A stretch of DNA of 20,176 nucleotides from contig QUTJ01031802.1 in NCBI GenBank assembly GCA_003573635.1, positions 1 to 20,176 of the forward strand, written 5' to 3'. A program made the position numbers and the translations under genes. This stretch comes from Goniomonas avonlea (lineage: Eukaryota; Cryptophyceae; Goniomonadida; Goniomonadaceae). Position 1 is the stretch's first letter, and each line of letters begins with the position of its first letter. Shown one piece after another: positions 12,301 through 20,176 of the stretch. Under the pieces are notes generated by a model. It ran no database searches, had not been told where the DNA came from, and saw nothing but the letters and a program-made list of their open reading frames with translations.

Positions 12301-15300
12301 GCGCCAACCTCGCTGTCACCGACGGAGCTGCCCTGTTCGACTCCACGAACCGGATCTGGACTCAGAACACGGGGTCGCTCGTCCTGACCGTGGCTGCGGG
12401 CAAAACCGTCCCGAACGGGGGCGCCACGACCGTTTCCTTCACCCTTGTCAACAAGGCATCGGCCCAGACTGCCGTGTCTGCGACGATTTCCTCCACCGGG
12501 CTCAGCCCCGTCGCGGCCGCAGCCATGACGCCAGCCGTCCTGGGTGCTGCCACTGCGCCCGTCAGCTCCTGGACCACCAAAATCGCTGGCGAGTCGTCGA
12601 CGGTTCGGTCTGCGGCCAACACCGTCACGCTGACGATCAGGCCGAGCGTCGCTCTCGCACAGGCCGATAGCGCCAAAATCACGGTCTCAGGCCTGACTGG
12701 CACGCAGACTGCTGATAGCACTGACCTCGCCGTGACCGATGCTGGATCGTTTTTCGAGACTAGCGGGCGGGTGTGGACGCAGAACTCCGGCACGCTGGTG
12801 CTGACCGTGCGTGCGGGCCAGTCTGTGCCCAACAACGCGGACACCGTGGTGTCCTTCAGCTTGGTCAACGGCGTTGAGTACCAGCCCGTCAGGACTCCCA
12901 CCATCGCTGCGACCGGATCGAGTCCGATTCCAGCTGCGTCCATGGCTCCGGGTATTCTTGGCGCTCGCGGCGCCCCCATTGTTGCCTGGACAACCAAGTC
13001 GAACGCCGAGTCCTCCGTCGTGAGGCGGCAGCACAACACAATCACCTTCACCCTGCGCCCCACCGTGGCCATCGCTGTCGGCGACAAGATCACAATCTCG
13101 GGGCTCACTGGCACCGAGACGCCCGACGTGACCAACTTGGCCATCACTGGAGCTGCTGGGGTTTTCACTGGAAACGCCGGCGCCTGGACGCAGGCCACTG
13201 GCACTCTGGTTGTCACCACGGCGCTCGCGGTACCCAGTGCGTCTGACACGGTGTTTTCCATTGTTCTGACCAACCGCGCGTCGCTGCAAGACGCCGTCAC
13301 GCCCACGATCCTCGTCACTGGCGCCACTCCAATTGCGCGCGTCTCCATGAGCACCGGCATACTGCGCGCTTCGGTCGTAGCGTCCGCGTCCTGGACCACC
13401 GCGACCAACTCTGAGTCCAGCACGCTCCAGGGCGCGCTCAACACCATCACGCTCACCCTCCGGCCCTCTGCGCAGCTTGCCGTCGGCGACAAGGTGACCG
13501 TCAAGGGTCTCACGGGGACACAGTCACCCGACGGCACCCTTGTCGTCGGTGGGGCCGCAGCCGCGACTTTCTCGGCCTCTGGGGCGTGGACACAATCGAT
13601 GGGTGCGCTTGTCCTCACTGTTGCTGTCGCTGTGCCCAACAATGCGGACACCGTGGTTTCCTTCGGCGTCATCAACCCGCCGGTGTCACAGACTGCGGTG
13701 ACCCCCACGCTCGAAGCGTCTGGGTCCAGCCCGATTGCGGCCACCGCGCTCAGCGTCGCCGTCCTTGGGTGCTCTGGCCTCACCTCTGCGTCCTGGGCCG
13801 TCAAGACGGTCCACGAGGCGTCAACGATGCGCGGCGCCCATAACACGATCACGGTCACCATCAAGCCTACCGTACCTCTCGCACCGGCAGACACAGTAAC
13901 TATCAGCGGCCTGACTGGCACCAACACGCTCAGCACGTCGGACTTGACTGTAACGGACGCCGCCGCCATCTTTGTCGCATCTGGCCGTGTGTGGACCCAG
14001 AGCTCCGGGTCGCTCGTGCTGACCGTCGCGACCGCAAAGGCTGTTTCGAGCAGCGCGGACACAGTCGTATCCTTCTCGCTCATCAACAACAACGTTGGAC
14101 AGACTGGGGTGCTCCCCAGCCTGGCGACCTCGGGCTCGAGCCCGATCCCGGCCACCGCAATGAGCGCTACGATCCTGGCGGCCGCGGTCGCGCAGAGTGG
14201 GTCGTGGACAATCAAGACTTGCACCGAGTCGTCCCTCGTCCAGTCCGCGTTCAACACGCTGACGCTCTCGATCAGGCCCGGCACCGCTCTCGTCGCCAAC
14301 GACCAGGTGGTTGTCTCCGGCTTGACTGGGACTCAGACGGCCGACACCACGAGCCTCGCAGTGTCTGGGGTCGGCGGCGTGTTCGTGGGCGACGCAGGCC
14401 TGTGGACCCAGAACACCGGCACCTTGATCCTCACGGTGGCCACCACTGTGCCTTCTGGCAGTGACACCGTGATGACGTTAGTGCTTGTCAACCGCGCCGC
14501 GGCGCAGACCGCCGTGACTCCGACCTTGTCTGCACATGCAGCCACACCTGTCGCCGCTGTCGCGCTCTCCCCTGCGCTTCTCGCCGCCTCCGGCACCCCC
14601 ATTGGAACCTGGACCACCAAGACTATCAGCGAGAGTTCGTCCGTCACCGGTCGCCTCAACACACTGACGTTCTCGTTCCAGCCCAGCGTCACTGTGAACC
14701 AAGGCGACAAGGTCACCATCTCAGGGTTGACCGGCACTCAAACCCCGAGCAGCTCGTCTCTCCCGTTCGCCGACGCAGGTGCTGTTTTTGTGGCGACCCC
14801 CTCCTGGACGCAAGCAACCGGAACACTTGTCATGACGGTTGCAGCTGCCAAGACCATACCCTCAGGCAGCGTCACCACAGTTACAGTCGTGGTTACCAAC
14901 GGCGGCGCGGCCCAGACTGCCGTTACTGCTAGCATCTCCGCGAGCGGCAGCGCTCCGGTGGCAGTGACAGCGATGAGTGCCGCCGTCCTGGGCTCGGCGA
15001 GCGCTAGAACCGCTGTGTTTTCCGTGAGGACCGTGGCCGAGAGCTCTTCGTTCCGTGGTGCAGCCAATACCCTCACATTCACATTCATGCCCAATGCCGG
15101 TATGGTTGCTGGCGACACGATAACGATTGCTGGCTTGACGGGAACTCGAACTCTCGACAAGACCAACCTTGCCGTGGGAGGCGCGCAGAGCGCCGTGTTC
15201 AACAGTCAAGGCGCGTGGACGCAGAACACCGGCACACTGGTGCTGACCGTGAACACGGCGCAAACAGTCAGTAACGCCGTCAACACCGTGGTCACCGTCC

Positions 15301-18300
15301 GCTTGACCAACTCCTGGACCACACAGACCGCAGTCACTCCTTCGATCTCTTCTGCTGGATCTGTGCCCATCGCGCCGGCCGCGATGTCCACCGCTGTGCT
15401 CGCAGCACCCGCGTGGTTGGAGCGCAGGTGGGTGACCCGTACTGTGTCTGAGAGCAGCACAACCCAGGGGCTCACCAACACCATCACCCTGACGTTCAAG
15501 CCGAGTGCAGCCCTGGCGCCCCTGGACGAGGTCATCGTGACAGGACTCACTGGATCCGCCACCGCCGACACAACTGCGCTCGCGGTTTCGGAAGCCACGG
15601 CCGTCTTCGGTGTCTCAGGAGTGTTTACGCAGGCCACCGGGACTCTGGTTCTCACTGTCGCCGCTGGTAAGGCCGTCCCAGACAACGCTGACACCACTGT
15701 GACGTTCACGCTACTCAATCGCTGGGGTGCTCAGGCGCCCGTCACACCGTCGATCTCTGCTCTGGGTTCTGTGCCGATCCCCGCGGCTTCGCTCGTGACG
15801 GCGGTGCTGGGAGCGGCCACGCTGGCGACTGGAACGTTCTTCGTCAAGCTCAACGGCGAGTCGTCGACCGTACAGGGGGGCACGAACACCCTCACGTTCA
15901 CGATTCAGCCCAGTGTCGCGCTGAGTGCCAACGACCGTTTGACCATCAGCGGGCTGACTGGCACTGACATCGCCGACTCTGCCTCGCTCGCGGTTGTCGA
16001 TGGAGGAGCGTTCGGTGGCGCTGGCGTGTGGACCCGGAGCACAGGCACCTTGGTCCTGACCGCGGCCGGCGCCGTGAGTGCTGCAGCGGCGACCACTGTG
16101 TCGCTGGCAATGACCAACCGGCTCGCGTCGCAGACCGCGGTGACGCCGAGCATCTCTGGGGCGGGGCTGGTGAGCTTCAGTGCGACGCCGATGTCGGCGC
16201 CGGTGCTTGGTGCTGCCACTGCCGCCTCTGCTTCATGGACGACGGCCACCGTGTTTGAGAGCTCGACTGTGCCCGGCGGACTCAACACCCTCACGTTCAC
16301 ACTGCGACCGAGCGCTGATCTCGCCACCGGCAGCAAGGTGACGATCGCGGGCCTCAAGGGCAGCCAGACTGTTGACAGCGCAAGTTTGACCGTTGCTGGT
16401 GCCGGCACTGCTCAGTTTGGCGCTGCAGCCTCCTGGACCCAGAACACGGGCGCGCTCTTGCTGACAGCGGGAGCAACCGTGAGCGGGAGCGCGGACTGTG
16501 TGTTCACGGTTGCATTCACCAACAGCTTCGCTCCGCAGTACGAGGTCCTCGCGTCCGTTTCCGCCACCGGCCCTACCCCGATCGTGGCGACCCCTCTGAG
16601 CACAGTGGTTTTCCGCTCTCATGGCGCCGCGATGGCTTACTGGACGGTTAAAACGGCGTCGGAGACGTCGGCTGTGCAGCGAGGCACGAACGTTTTGACC
16701 TTCACGTTCCGCCCCACGATTGCACAGGTCGCCGGCGATAAGCTGACCATCTCAGGCCTGACCGGATCGCTGTCTCCCGACACTGCCTCACCGACTGTTA
16801 CCGACGGGGCAGCCGTTTTCGAGGCCGTGACTGGTCGACTCTGGACGCAGAGCTCCGGTGTCCTGGTGCTGCAAGTCCGGATGACCGTGCTGTCGTCAGC
16901 AGACACGACTGTCTCGCTGACCCTCACCAACCCGGCCGCCGCCCAAGCCGTCTCTCCCACAATCCACACCACAGGCTCGGCTCCGGTGCGCAAGCAAGCA
17001 CTGGCTGGAGTGGTGCTCGGCGCCGCGGCCTCCCCGACCTCCTCCTGGTCGGTCCTCACCGCTACGGAGTCCACCACCCTCCGCGGCAAGTCCAACGTGC
17101 TGACCTTCACGTTCCAGCCGCGCCTGGCCATGGCGCCCGGCGACACTGTCACAATTTCTGGGCTCACTGGGACCCACACCCTTGACAACTCGGCTCTGAC
17201 GGTCTCCGACTTGGATGCGGCAGCCGCCACAGGGCAGTTCGGAAGCGCAGGGGTGTGGACCCAGAGCACGGGCACCCTGGTGCTGACTGTCGCCGCAGCC
17301 AAGGCTGTCTCCGCGTCGGTGGTGACGACCGTCTCGTTCACCGTCACAAACCGCATCCAGCAGCAGGCTCCCGTAACCGCCCGGCTTGCCGCGGCCGGGA
17401 GCGCGCCGGTGCAGTGGCAGTCTGCGCCGACTGCTGTCCTGTCCGCGTTGGGCCCCGTGCTGACAACCTGGACCACCAAGACCAACACTGAGTCCAGCAC
17501 CGTCAGATCTGCTTTCAACTCCCTCAGCTTCACGGTTCGGCCGAGTGTCGCTCTGGCGCAGACAGACAAGGTCACAATCTCTGGGCTGACCGGCACGCAG
17601 ACAGTGGACACCGCGGACCTCGCTGTTACATTCTCGGCTGCCGTGTTCGACACCACAGGCCGCACCTGGACCCAAAACACCGGCTCGCTCGTCCTCACAG
17701 TCAAAGCCGGACAGACAGTGCCGTCAAACGCCGACACAGTTATATCGTTCACGCTGACCAACAGCGCGCTGGGCCAGAACCCCGTCACACCCACCATTGT
17801 GGCGACCGGCTCGAGCCCTGTGCCCCTGGCCTCGATGACCACAGCCGTCCTTGCGGCGCGGGGCGAGTACGCCCCCTTCTGGACGACCAAGGCCAGCGCG
17901 GAGTCTTCCACCACTCAGCGCCAGTTCAACACCGTGACCTTCACGCTCCGGCCCACGGCTGCGATTGCCGCCGGCGACAAAGTCACCATCTCTGGTCTGA
18001 CCGGGACCGCCACTGCCGACAGGACGGACTTGCCTGTGACCGGGGCGGCTGGTGTGTTCACGGGGGACGCCGGCGCTTGGACGCAGAACACCGGCACGCT
18101 GGTCCTAACCGCGGCTCTGTCGGTGCCCAGCAGCTCAGACACGACCCCAGCCATCGTGCTCACCAACCGCGCGACGTCCCAGCTGGCTGTGACTCCCCGA
18201 ATCCTGGTCACCGGTGCCACAGCTATTGCGCTGGCGAACATGAGCACGGCCATTCTCGGCGCTTCCACAGTGGCGACTGCCGACTGGCTTGTCGCCAGGA

Positions 18301-20176
18301 TCAGCGAGAGCTCGGTCGTCCGTGGCGGCGCTAACACCATCACGCTGACGATCCGCCCCCGCGTTGCACTTGTGCCGACAGACACCGTCACAATCGCGGG
18401 ATTGACGGGCTCGCAGACGCTCAGCACCTCTCTGCTTGCTGTGACCGAGGCCGCGAGCAACTTCGGAACCGTCGGTGTCTGGACTCAGTCGACAGGCACT
18501 CTCGTTCTCACAGTTGCCGCTGGCAAGGCTGTGGTGAACAACGCGGACACGGTTGTTAGCTTTGTGCTCACCAATCCCGCCACCACCCAGGTGGCTGCCC
18601 ACACCACTGTGGTCGCATCGGGTACCAATCCCACTAGTGTCGGTCGACTCTCTGGCACCGTTCTGAGTGCCGCCGGGCAAACACTGTCGGCCTGGACTGT
18701 GGCCGCACTTGCGGAGTCCAGCAGCCTCCAGTCCGCCACCAACACGCTCACCTTCTCGCTGCAGCCCTCTGCCGCTCTTGCAAGTGGCGACAAGATCACC
18801 ATCACAGGGCTGCGGGGCGCACAGACTGCGGACAAGACCGACCTCGCCGTGGCTGGTGCGGCCTCTGCCGTTTTCAGCAGCCAGGGCGCTTGGTCCAAGA
18901 GTCAGGGCACGCTGGTCTTGACCGCGGCGTCGGCCATGGCCAGCACGAGCGCGAGCGTTCTCACCATCACCTTGGTCAACGAGGCCACCGCGCGCGTGTC
19001 GCCGTATAGGGCGCAGGTGTGGGCCACTGGGTCCGTCTCGATCGCATTGGCTTCGTTTTCCACCGTCGTGCTCGATAGTGCTGGCGCCCCGACTGCCCAA
19101 TGGACTTCGGCGACGGTCGCAGAGAGCACGACGCTGCAGGGCGCCACCAACACCCTCACGTTCTCGTTCCTTCCCAACAGCCAGATCCTCGCCGCTTCCA
19201 AGATCACAATCAAGGGGCTCGTGGGTACGCTGACGCCCGACAAAACCGACCTTGCGGTTGCGGGCGCCGCCTCGGCAAGCTTCAGCAACCAAGGCGCGTG
19301 GACGCAAAACGCCGGCACGTTGGTGCTGACGGCGGCGTCGACCGTCAGCAGCACTGTGGCTACCGTCGTGACTATCACGGTCACCAATTCTGATGTTGCG
19401 AGAACTGCGGGTCGGGTGACGATTGAGGCCGCCGGTGACAGGCCTGTTGCTGCCGTTCAGATGGACGAGGCGACCCTGGGCTCTGGGGCCACCGTCCTGG
19501 GCGCTGGGACAGCGAGGACCACCACATGGACTTCTTCCGTAATCTATGAAAGTTCGATAACACAGGGTAGCCTCAACACTCTTACGTTTACGCTCCAGCC
19601 GTCTGTCACGCTCCCCGCGGGGGACGTTGTGACCATTTCTGGACTCACTGGCACGCAGACCGTGGACAAGACAGACCAAGCTGTGACTGGAACAGTGTTC
19701 GGCACCACTGCGAAGTGGACGCAGGCAACGGGAACCCTGGTGCTTACTGTCGCCAACCTGCAGACCTTGCCTTCTGCATCCACAACGGTCGTCACAACCG
19801 TGCTGACGAATCGAGCTTCGGCACAGGTGGCAGTGACGCCGACGCTCCTTGCGACAGGAGCCACGCCCATCGCTCTCAAAGCCATGAGTGCGGCCGTCTT
19901 GAGCGCGAGTGTCGCCCCCGCCACGTGGACAACCGCAGCCTTTGGTGAGAGCTCCACGGTTCAGGGCGGGTACAACACCCTCTCCTTCACGCTGCGGCCC
20001 TCTGCGACACTCCCCATCGGCGCTGCGGTCACAATTGCGGGGCTCACGGGGACGGGAACCGCTGACCAGGCCGCGCTCACCGTCTCCGGGGCCGCCGGAG
20101 TATTCGCCGGCAACGCTGGTGTTTGGACGCAAGCCACCGGCACCCTGGCGCTCACGCTCGCGACCGCCATCAGCTC
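185..20176 (+). CDS. Giant tandem-repeat protein, spliced, partial at both ends
   Basis: One gene joined as 185-355, 517-4819 and 5002-20176 (introns 356-516 and 4820-5001), giving about 6,550 residues with neither terminus in view. The frame shifts between exons exactly as splicing requires, and the repeat pattern continues unbroken across both junctions. The product is 47 complete modules of 133-149 residues plus a partial one. It is rich in Thr, Ala, Val, Ser and Gly, poor in charged residues, and has only about a dozen Cys. Alternating hydrophobic/Thr positions suggest beta-sandwich modules like those in adhesin stalks or extracellular fibres. That analogy is structural inference, and I recognise no named domain family. 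At roughly 4 nm per Ig-like module, 48 units would span near 200 nm if extended. No membrane segment or signal peptide is visible, and these could lie outside the window. I am confident of the gene and its frame, not of its function. Confidence 0.9.
356..516 (+). other. Intron, 161 bases, phase 0
   Basis: The intron is bounded by CAG|GTACGG and CCGCAG|GTGACC. Removing it joins residue 20 of unit 1 to residue 21 in frame. Reading through instead gives non-repeat sequence and a stop at about 518-520. The body is strongly purine-rich on the plus strand (runs of GGGAGAGA type), and there is no clear polypyrimidine tract before the acceptor beyond a short CCCACGCCG stretch. Confidence 0.88.
517..4819 (+). 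CDS. Coding exon: rest of unit 1 through most of unit 11
   Basis: This exon is open throughout, with codons starting at 517. It follows acceptor CCGCAG|GTG and ends with one base (G4819) that completes an Asp codon with 5002-5003, a phase 1 junction. In-frame translation after 4819 loses the repeat pattern and meets a stop at about 4837-4839, inside the intron. Anchor Trp codons lie at 862, 1261, 1672, 2080, 2491, 2908, 3334, 3733, 4147 and 4561, all in the same frame. Unit 5 and unit 12 (next exon) are the two units where the Glu of E-S-S is replaced by Gln (Q-T-S). Units 6 and 7 carry unusual loops, described separately. GTG at 517 is not a start codon: it continues the strand begun before the intron. 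Confidence 0.92.
2491..2907 (+). repeat. Repeat unit 6, aromatic and charged loop replacement
   Basis: The stretch that normally reads like V-T-G-A-G-A-A-V-F before the second Trp is replaced at about 2650-2691 by a loop rich in Tyr, Trp, Arg, His and Glu (Y-R-Y-S-P-W-Y-H-E-R). Such residues are otherwise rare in this protein. The rest of the unit is normal, although the D-T-V strand is altered (V-S-S-V-K-F-T-I). A specialised surface or ligand site is possible but not demonstrated. Confidence 0.75.
2908..3333 (+). repeat. Repeat unit 7, loop insertion and the only Cys pair
   Basis: The unit is 142 residues long. The loop between S-V-A-L and the V-T-I strand is lengthened by about five residues (S-G-H-N-E-K-G-Q-G). 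Two Cys at 3094-3096 and 3109-3111 (G-C-S-L-Y-G-C) flank the loop before the second Trp. In a protein with about a dozen Cys overall, this is the only unit with two close together, so a local disulfide is plausible. Confidence 0.75.
4820..5001 (+). other. Intron, 182 bases, phase 1
   Basis: The donor is CCACAG|GTGTGT and the acceptor AAGCGCAG|ACACTG. Splicing completes an Asp codon and restores the D-T-V strand near residue 88 of unit 11. The body is G- and A-rich, contains several GATAGG words (near 4835, 4854 and 4895) and a run of G tracts near its 3' end, and lacks a polypyrimidine tract. It sits at a different place within the repeat unit from the 356-516 intron. Confidence 0.9.
4942..4978 (+). 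other. G-quadruplex-forming motif in intron
   Basis: Five G tracts of four to six bases lie within 37 bases (4942-4947, 4952-4955, 4957-4962, 4969-4972, 4975-4978), separated by loops of one to six bases. This satisfies the usual four-tract, short-loop quadruplex rule with one tract to spare. It lies on the coding strand, so it would be present in the pre-mRNA about 23 bases before the acceptor. Confidence 0.7.
5002..20176 (+). CDS. Single coding exon of at least 15.2 kb: end of unit 11 to part of unit 48
   Basis: After acceptor AAGCGCAG|ACACTG, codons start at 5004 and I find no stop or intron to the window edge, where the exon is still open. All anchor positions from 5148 to 19926 fall in the same frame and every spacing is a multiple of three. 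The junction restores D-T-V followed by V-N-L-I-N-N-A and A-V-T-P, the normal second half of a unit. Most homologous positions differ at synonymous sites between units while the core motifs persist, which points to old duplications kept under protein-level selection. Units 12-48 lie here, including the longest modules (26 and 28) and the cluster of Trp replacements in 36-38. Such a long exon beside two introns close together at the left end is unusual. Confidence 0.93.
10860..11300 (+). repeat. Repeat unit 26, 147 residues, extended tail
   Basis: The C-terminal tail is longer than usual. The G-I-L that normally occurs once before the next Trp appears twice, at 11238 and 11265, 27 bases apart (G-I-L-G-A then G-I-L-S-Y-A). 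This looks like a short in-frame duplication that has since diverged. The core of the unit is otherwise typical. Confidence 0.7.
11712..12158 (+). repeat. Repeat unit 28, longest unit (149 residues), Trp anchor replaced
   Basis: About 13 residues are inserted at 11799-11837 (E-W-W-T-P-D-A-N-R-I-I-G-G-V), in the same loop that is lengthened in unit 7. They account for the whole excess length. The anchor Trp at the unit start is Ile (codon 11712-11714). Apart from these, the core motifs (E-S-S, N-T-L-T-F, G-L-T-G, W-T-Q) are intact, so the module probably still folds. Confidence 0.78.
12570..13391 (+). repeat. Units 30-31, block related to units 42-43
   Basis: Unit 30 matches unit 42 in T-V-R-S-A, S-V-A-L-A-Q, G-R-x-W-T-Q-N, G-Q-x-V-P, N-A-D-T-V and A-T-G-S-S-P. 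Unit 31 matches unit 43 in R-P-T, A-G-V-F-T-G, D/N-A-G-A-W-T-Q and I-L-V-T-G-A-T. The order is kept, which suggests that a multi-unit block was duplicated. The DNA has many synonymous differences, so the event is not recent. Confidence 0.65.
15018..16235 (+). repeat. Repeat units 36-38, cluster of Trp-to-Phe replacements
   Basis: The first anchor Trp is Phe in unit 36 (15018) and in unit 38 (15837), and the second conserved Trp (W-T-Q) is Phe in unit 37 (15624). Across the rest of the window the first anchor is Trp except in unit 28, and I saw no other loss of the second. The replacements keep an aromatic side chain, so a core position is probably conserved in function. Confidence 0.8.
17469..18284 (+). 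repeat. Units 42-43, block related to units 30-31
   Basis: This is the partner block of 12570-13391, twelve units downstream. Besides the motifs listed there, unit 43 shares with unit 31 the stretch R-Q-x-N-T followed by T-F-T-L-R-P-T. It also shares the run A-A-G-V-F-T-G-D/N-A-G-A-W, which differs from the usual A-x-V-F-G-S-T-G-A-W loop. Confidence 0.65.
19101..19526 (+). repeat. Repeat unit 46, short in-frame tail duplication
   Basis: The tail contains two adjacent similar segments, 19470-19487 (A-T-L-G-S-G) and 19488-19508 (A-T-V-L-G-A-G), which differ by one codon and a few bases. They explain the seven-residue excess over a typical unit. The D-K-T-D-L-A-V loop also closely resembles that of the neighbouring unit 45. 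Confidence 0.72.

Larger units (their letters stand above)
5148..20176 (+). repeat. Repeat units 12-48 (about 136-residue protein modules)
   Basis: Unit starts: 5148, 5556, 5958, 6366, 6771, 7185, 7593, 8001, 8406, 8808, 9216, 9621, 10029, 10440, 10860, 11301, 11712 (Ile), 12159, 12570, 12987, 13392, 13794, 14205, 14610, 15018 (Phe), 15429, 15837 (Phe), 16236, 16641, 17046, 17469, 17880, 18285, 18693, 19101, 19527, 19926. Unit 48 is cut by the window edge after 83 codons. Most units are 133-142 residues; the exceptions are unit 26 (147) and unit 28 (149). The G-L-T-G core varies only slightly, for example G-L-L-G (23), G-L-V-G (25, 46), G-L-K-G (39), G-L-R-G (45) and S-S-L-T-G (15). Confidence 0.93.

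Noticed and set aside
12362-14299. Reverse-strand ORF of 645 residues
   Set aside because: It has the same shadow character: its apparent repeats are the reverse complement of the forward modules, and it ignores the forward frame's strong codon pattern.
296-19925. N-glycosylation sites in the recurring Q-N-T-G motif
   Set aside because: Asn-Thr-Gly is not an N-X-S/T sequon. True sequons (for example N-A-T in units 3 and 12, N-G-T in unit 10) are scattered and not a regular feature of the module.
18135-20132. Reverse-strand ORF of 665 residues
   Set aside because: It overlaps the forward repeat frame, is made of the complement of the same units, shows no start context or independent domain, and similar reverse frames stop at varying places in other units. 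Few TTA, CTA and TCA words in GC-rich coding DNA explain its length.
185-20176. Bacterial giant adhesin
   Set aside because: The architecture is similar, but two segments must be removed at GT-AG boundaries to keep the repeat in frame, and there is no bacterial-type operon context. A eukaryotic nuclear gene fits better.
296-20176. CRISPR array, satellite DNA or a transposon-derived repeat
   Set aside because: The period is about 410 bases, always a multiple of three, with protein-level but not DNA-level conservation, which fits a coding array. There are no terminal repeats, spacers of CRISPR type or transposase motifs.

Overview
The window is GC-rich and is taken up almost entirely by one plus-strand gene that runs off both ends. 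The gene has spliceosomal-type GT-AG introns and codes for a very large protein built from tandem repeats of about 136 residues. Introns, strong G/C preference at third codon positions and unit-by-unit divergence suggest a nuclear gene of a GC-rich unicellular eukaryote (an alga or other protist). I cannot name the organism. No start codon, signal peptide, stop codon, promoter, RNA gene or mobile element is convincingly visible.

Layout: 1-184 is pyrimidine-rich non-coding sequence, read as the end of an intron, and holds three imperfect copies of a short minisatellite. 185-355 is a short exon that finishes one repeat and starts unit 1. 356-516 is a purine-rich intron. 517-4819 is a 4.3 kb exon. 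4820-5001 is a G-rich intron with a strong G-quadruplex motif. 5002-20176 is one uninterrupted exon of at least 15.2 kb, still open at the window edge. Joined, these exons give about 6,550 residues.

The protein: counting from a conserved Trp, there are 47 complete units and the start of a 48th. Each carries W1, an ESS motif at 8-10, an NTLTF-like strand near 17-21, R/K-P at 24-25, GLTG at 39-42, D at about 47, WTQ-TGTL near 66-73, DTV near 88, N at about 97, AVTP near 104-107 and P-I near 116. Alternating hydrophobic and Thr/Ser residues predict an all-beta module. Cys is very rare and low-complexity linkers are absent. The best reading is a giant extracellular or cell-surface stalk or adhesin-like fibre, but that role is inferred from architecture alone.

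The most notable points are an apparent higher-order order among the units (a 7-unit register in the first half, and offsets of 12 and 19 units linking the second half to the first), introns at two different places in the unit, a loop that repeatedly takes insertions, short in-frame tail duplications, and a cluster of replaced anchor Trp residues in units 36-38. Many long reverse-strand and alternative-frame ORFs overlap the gene. I treat them as shadows of its composition.
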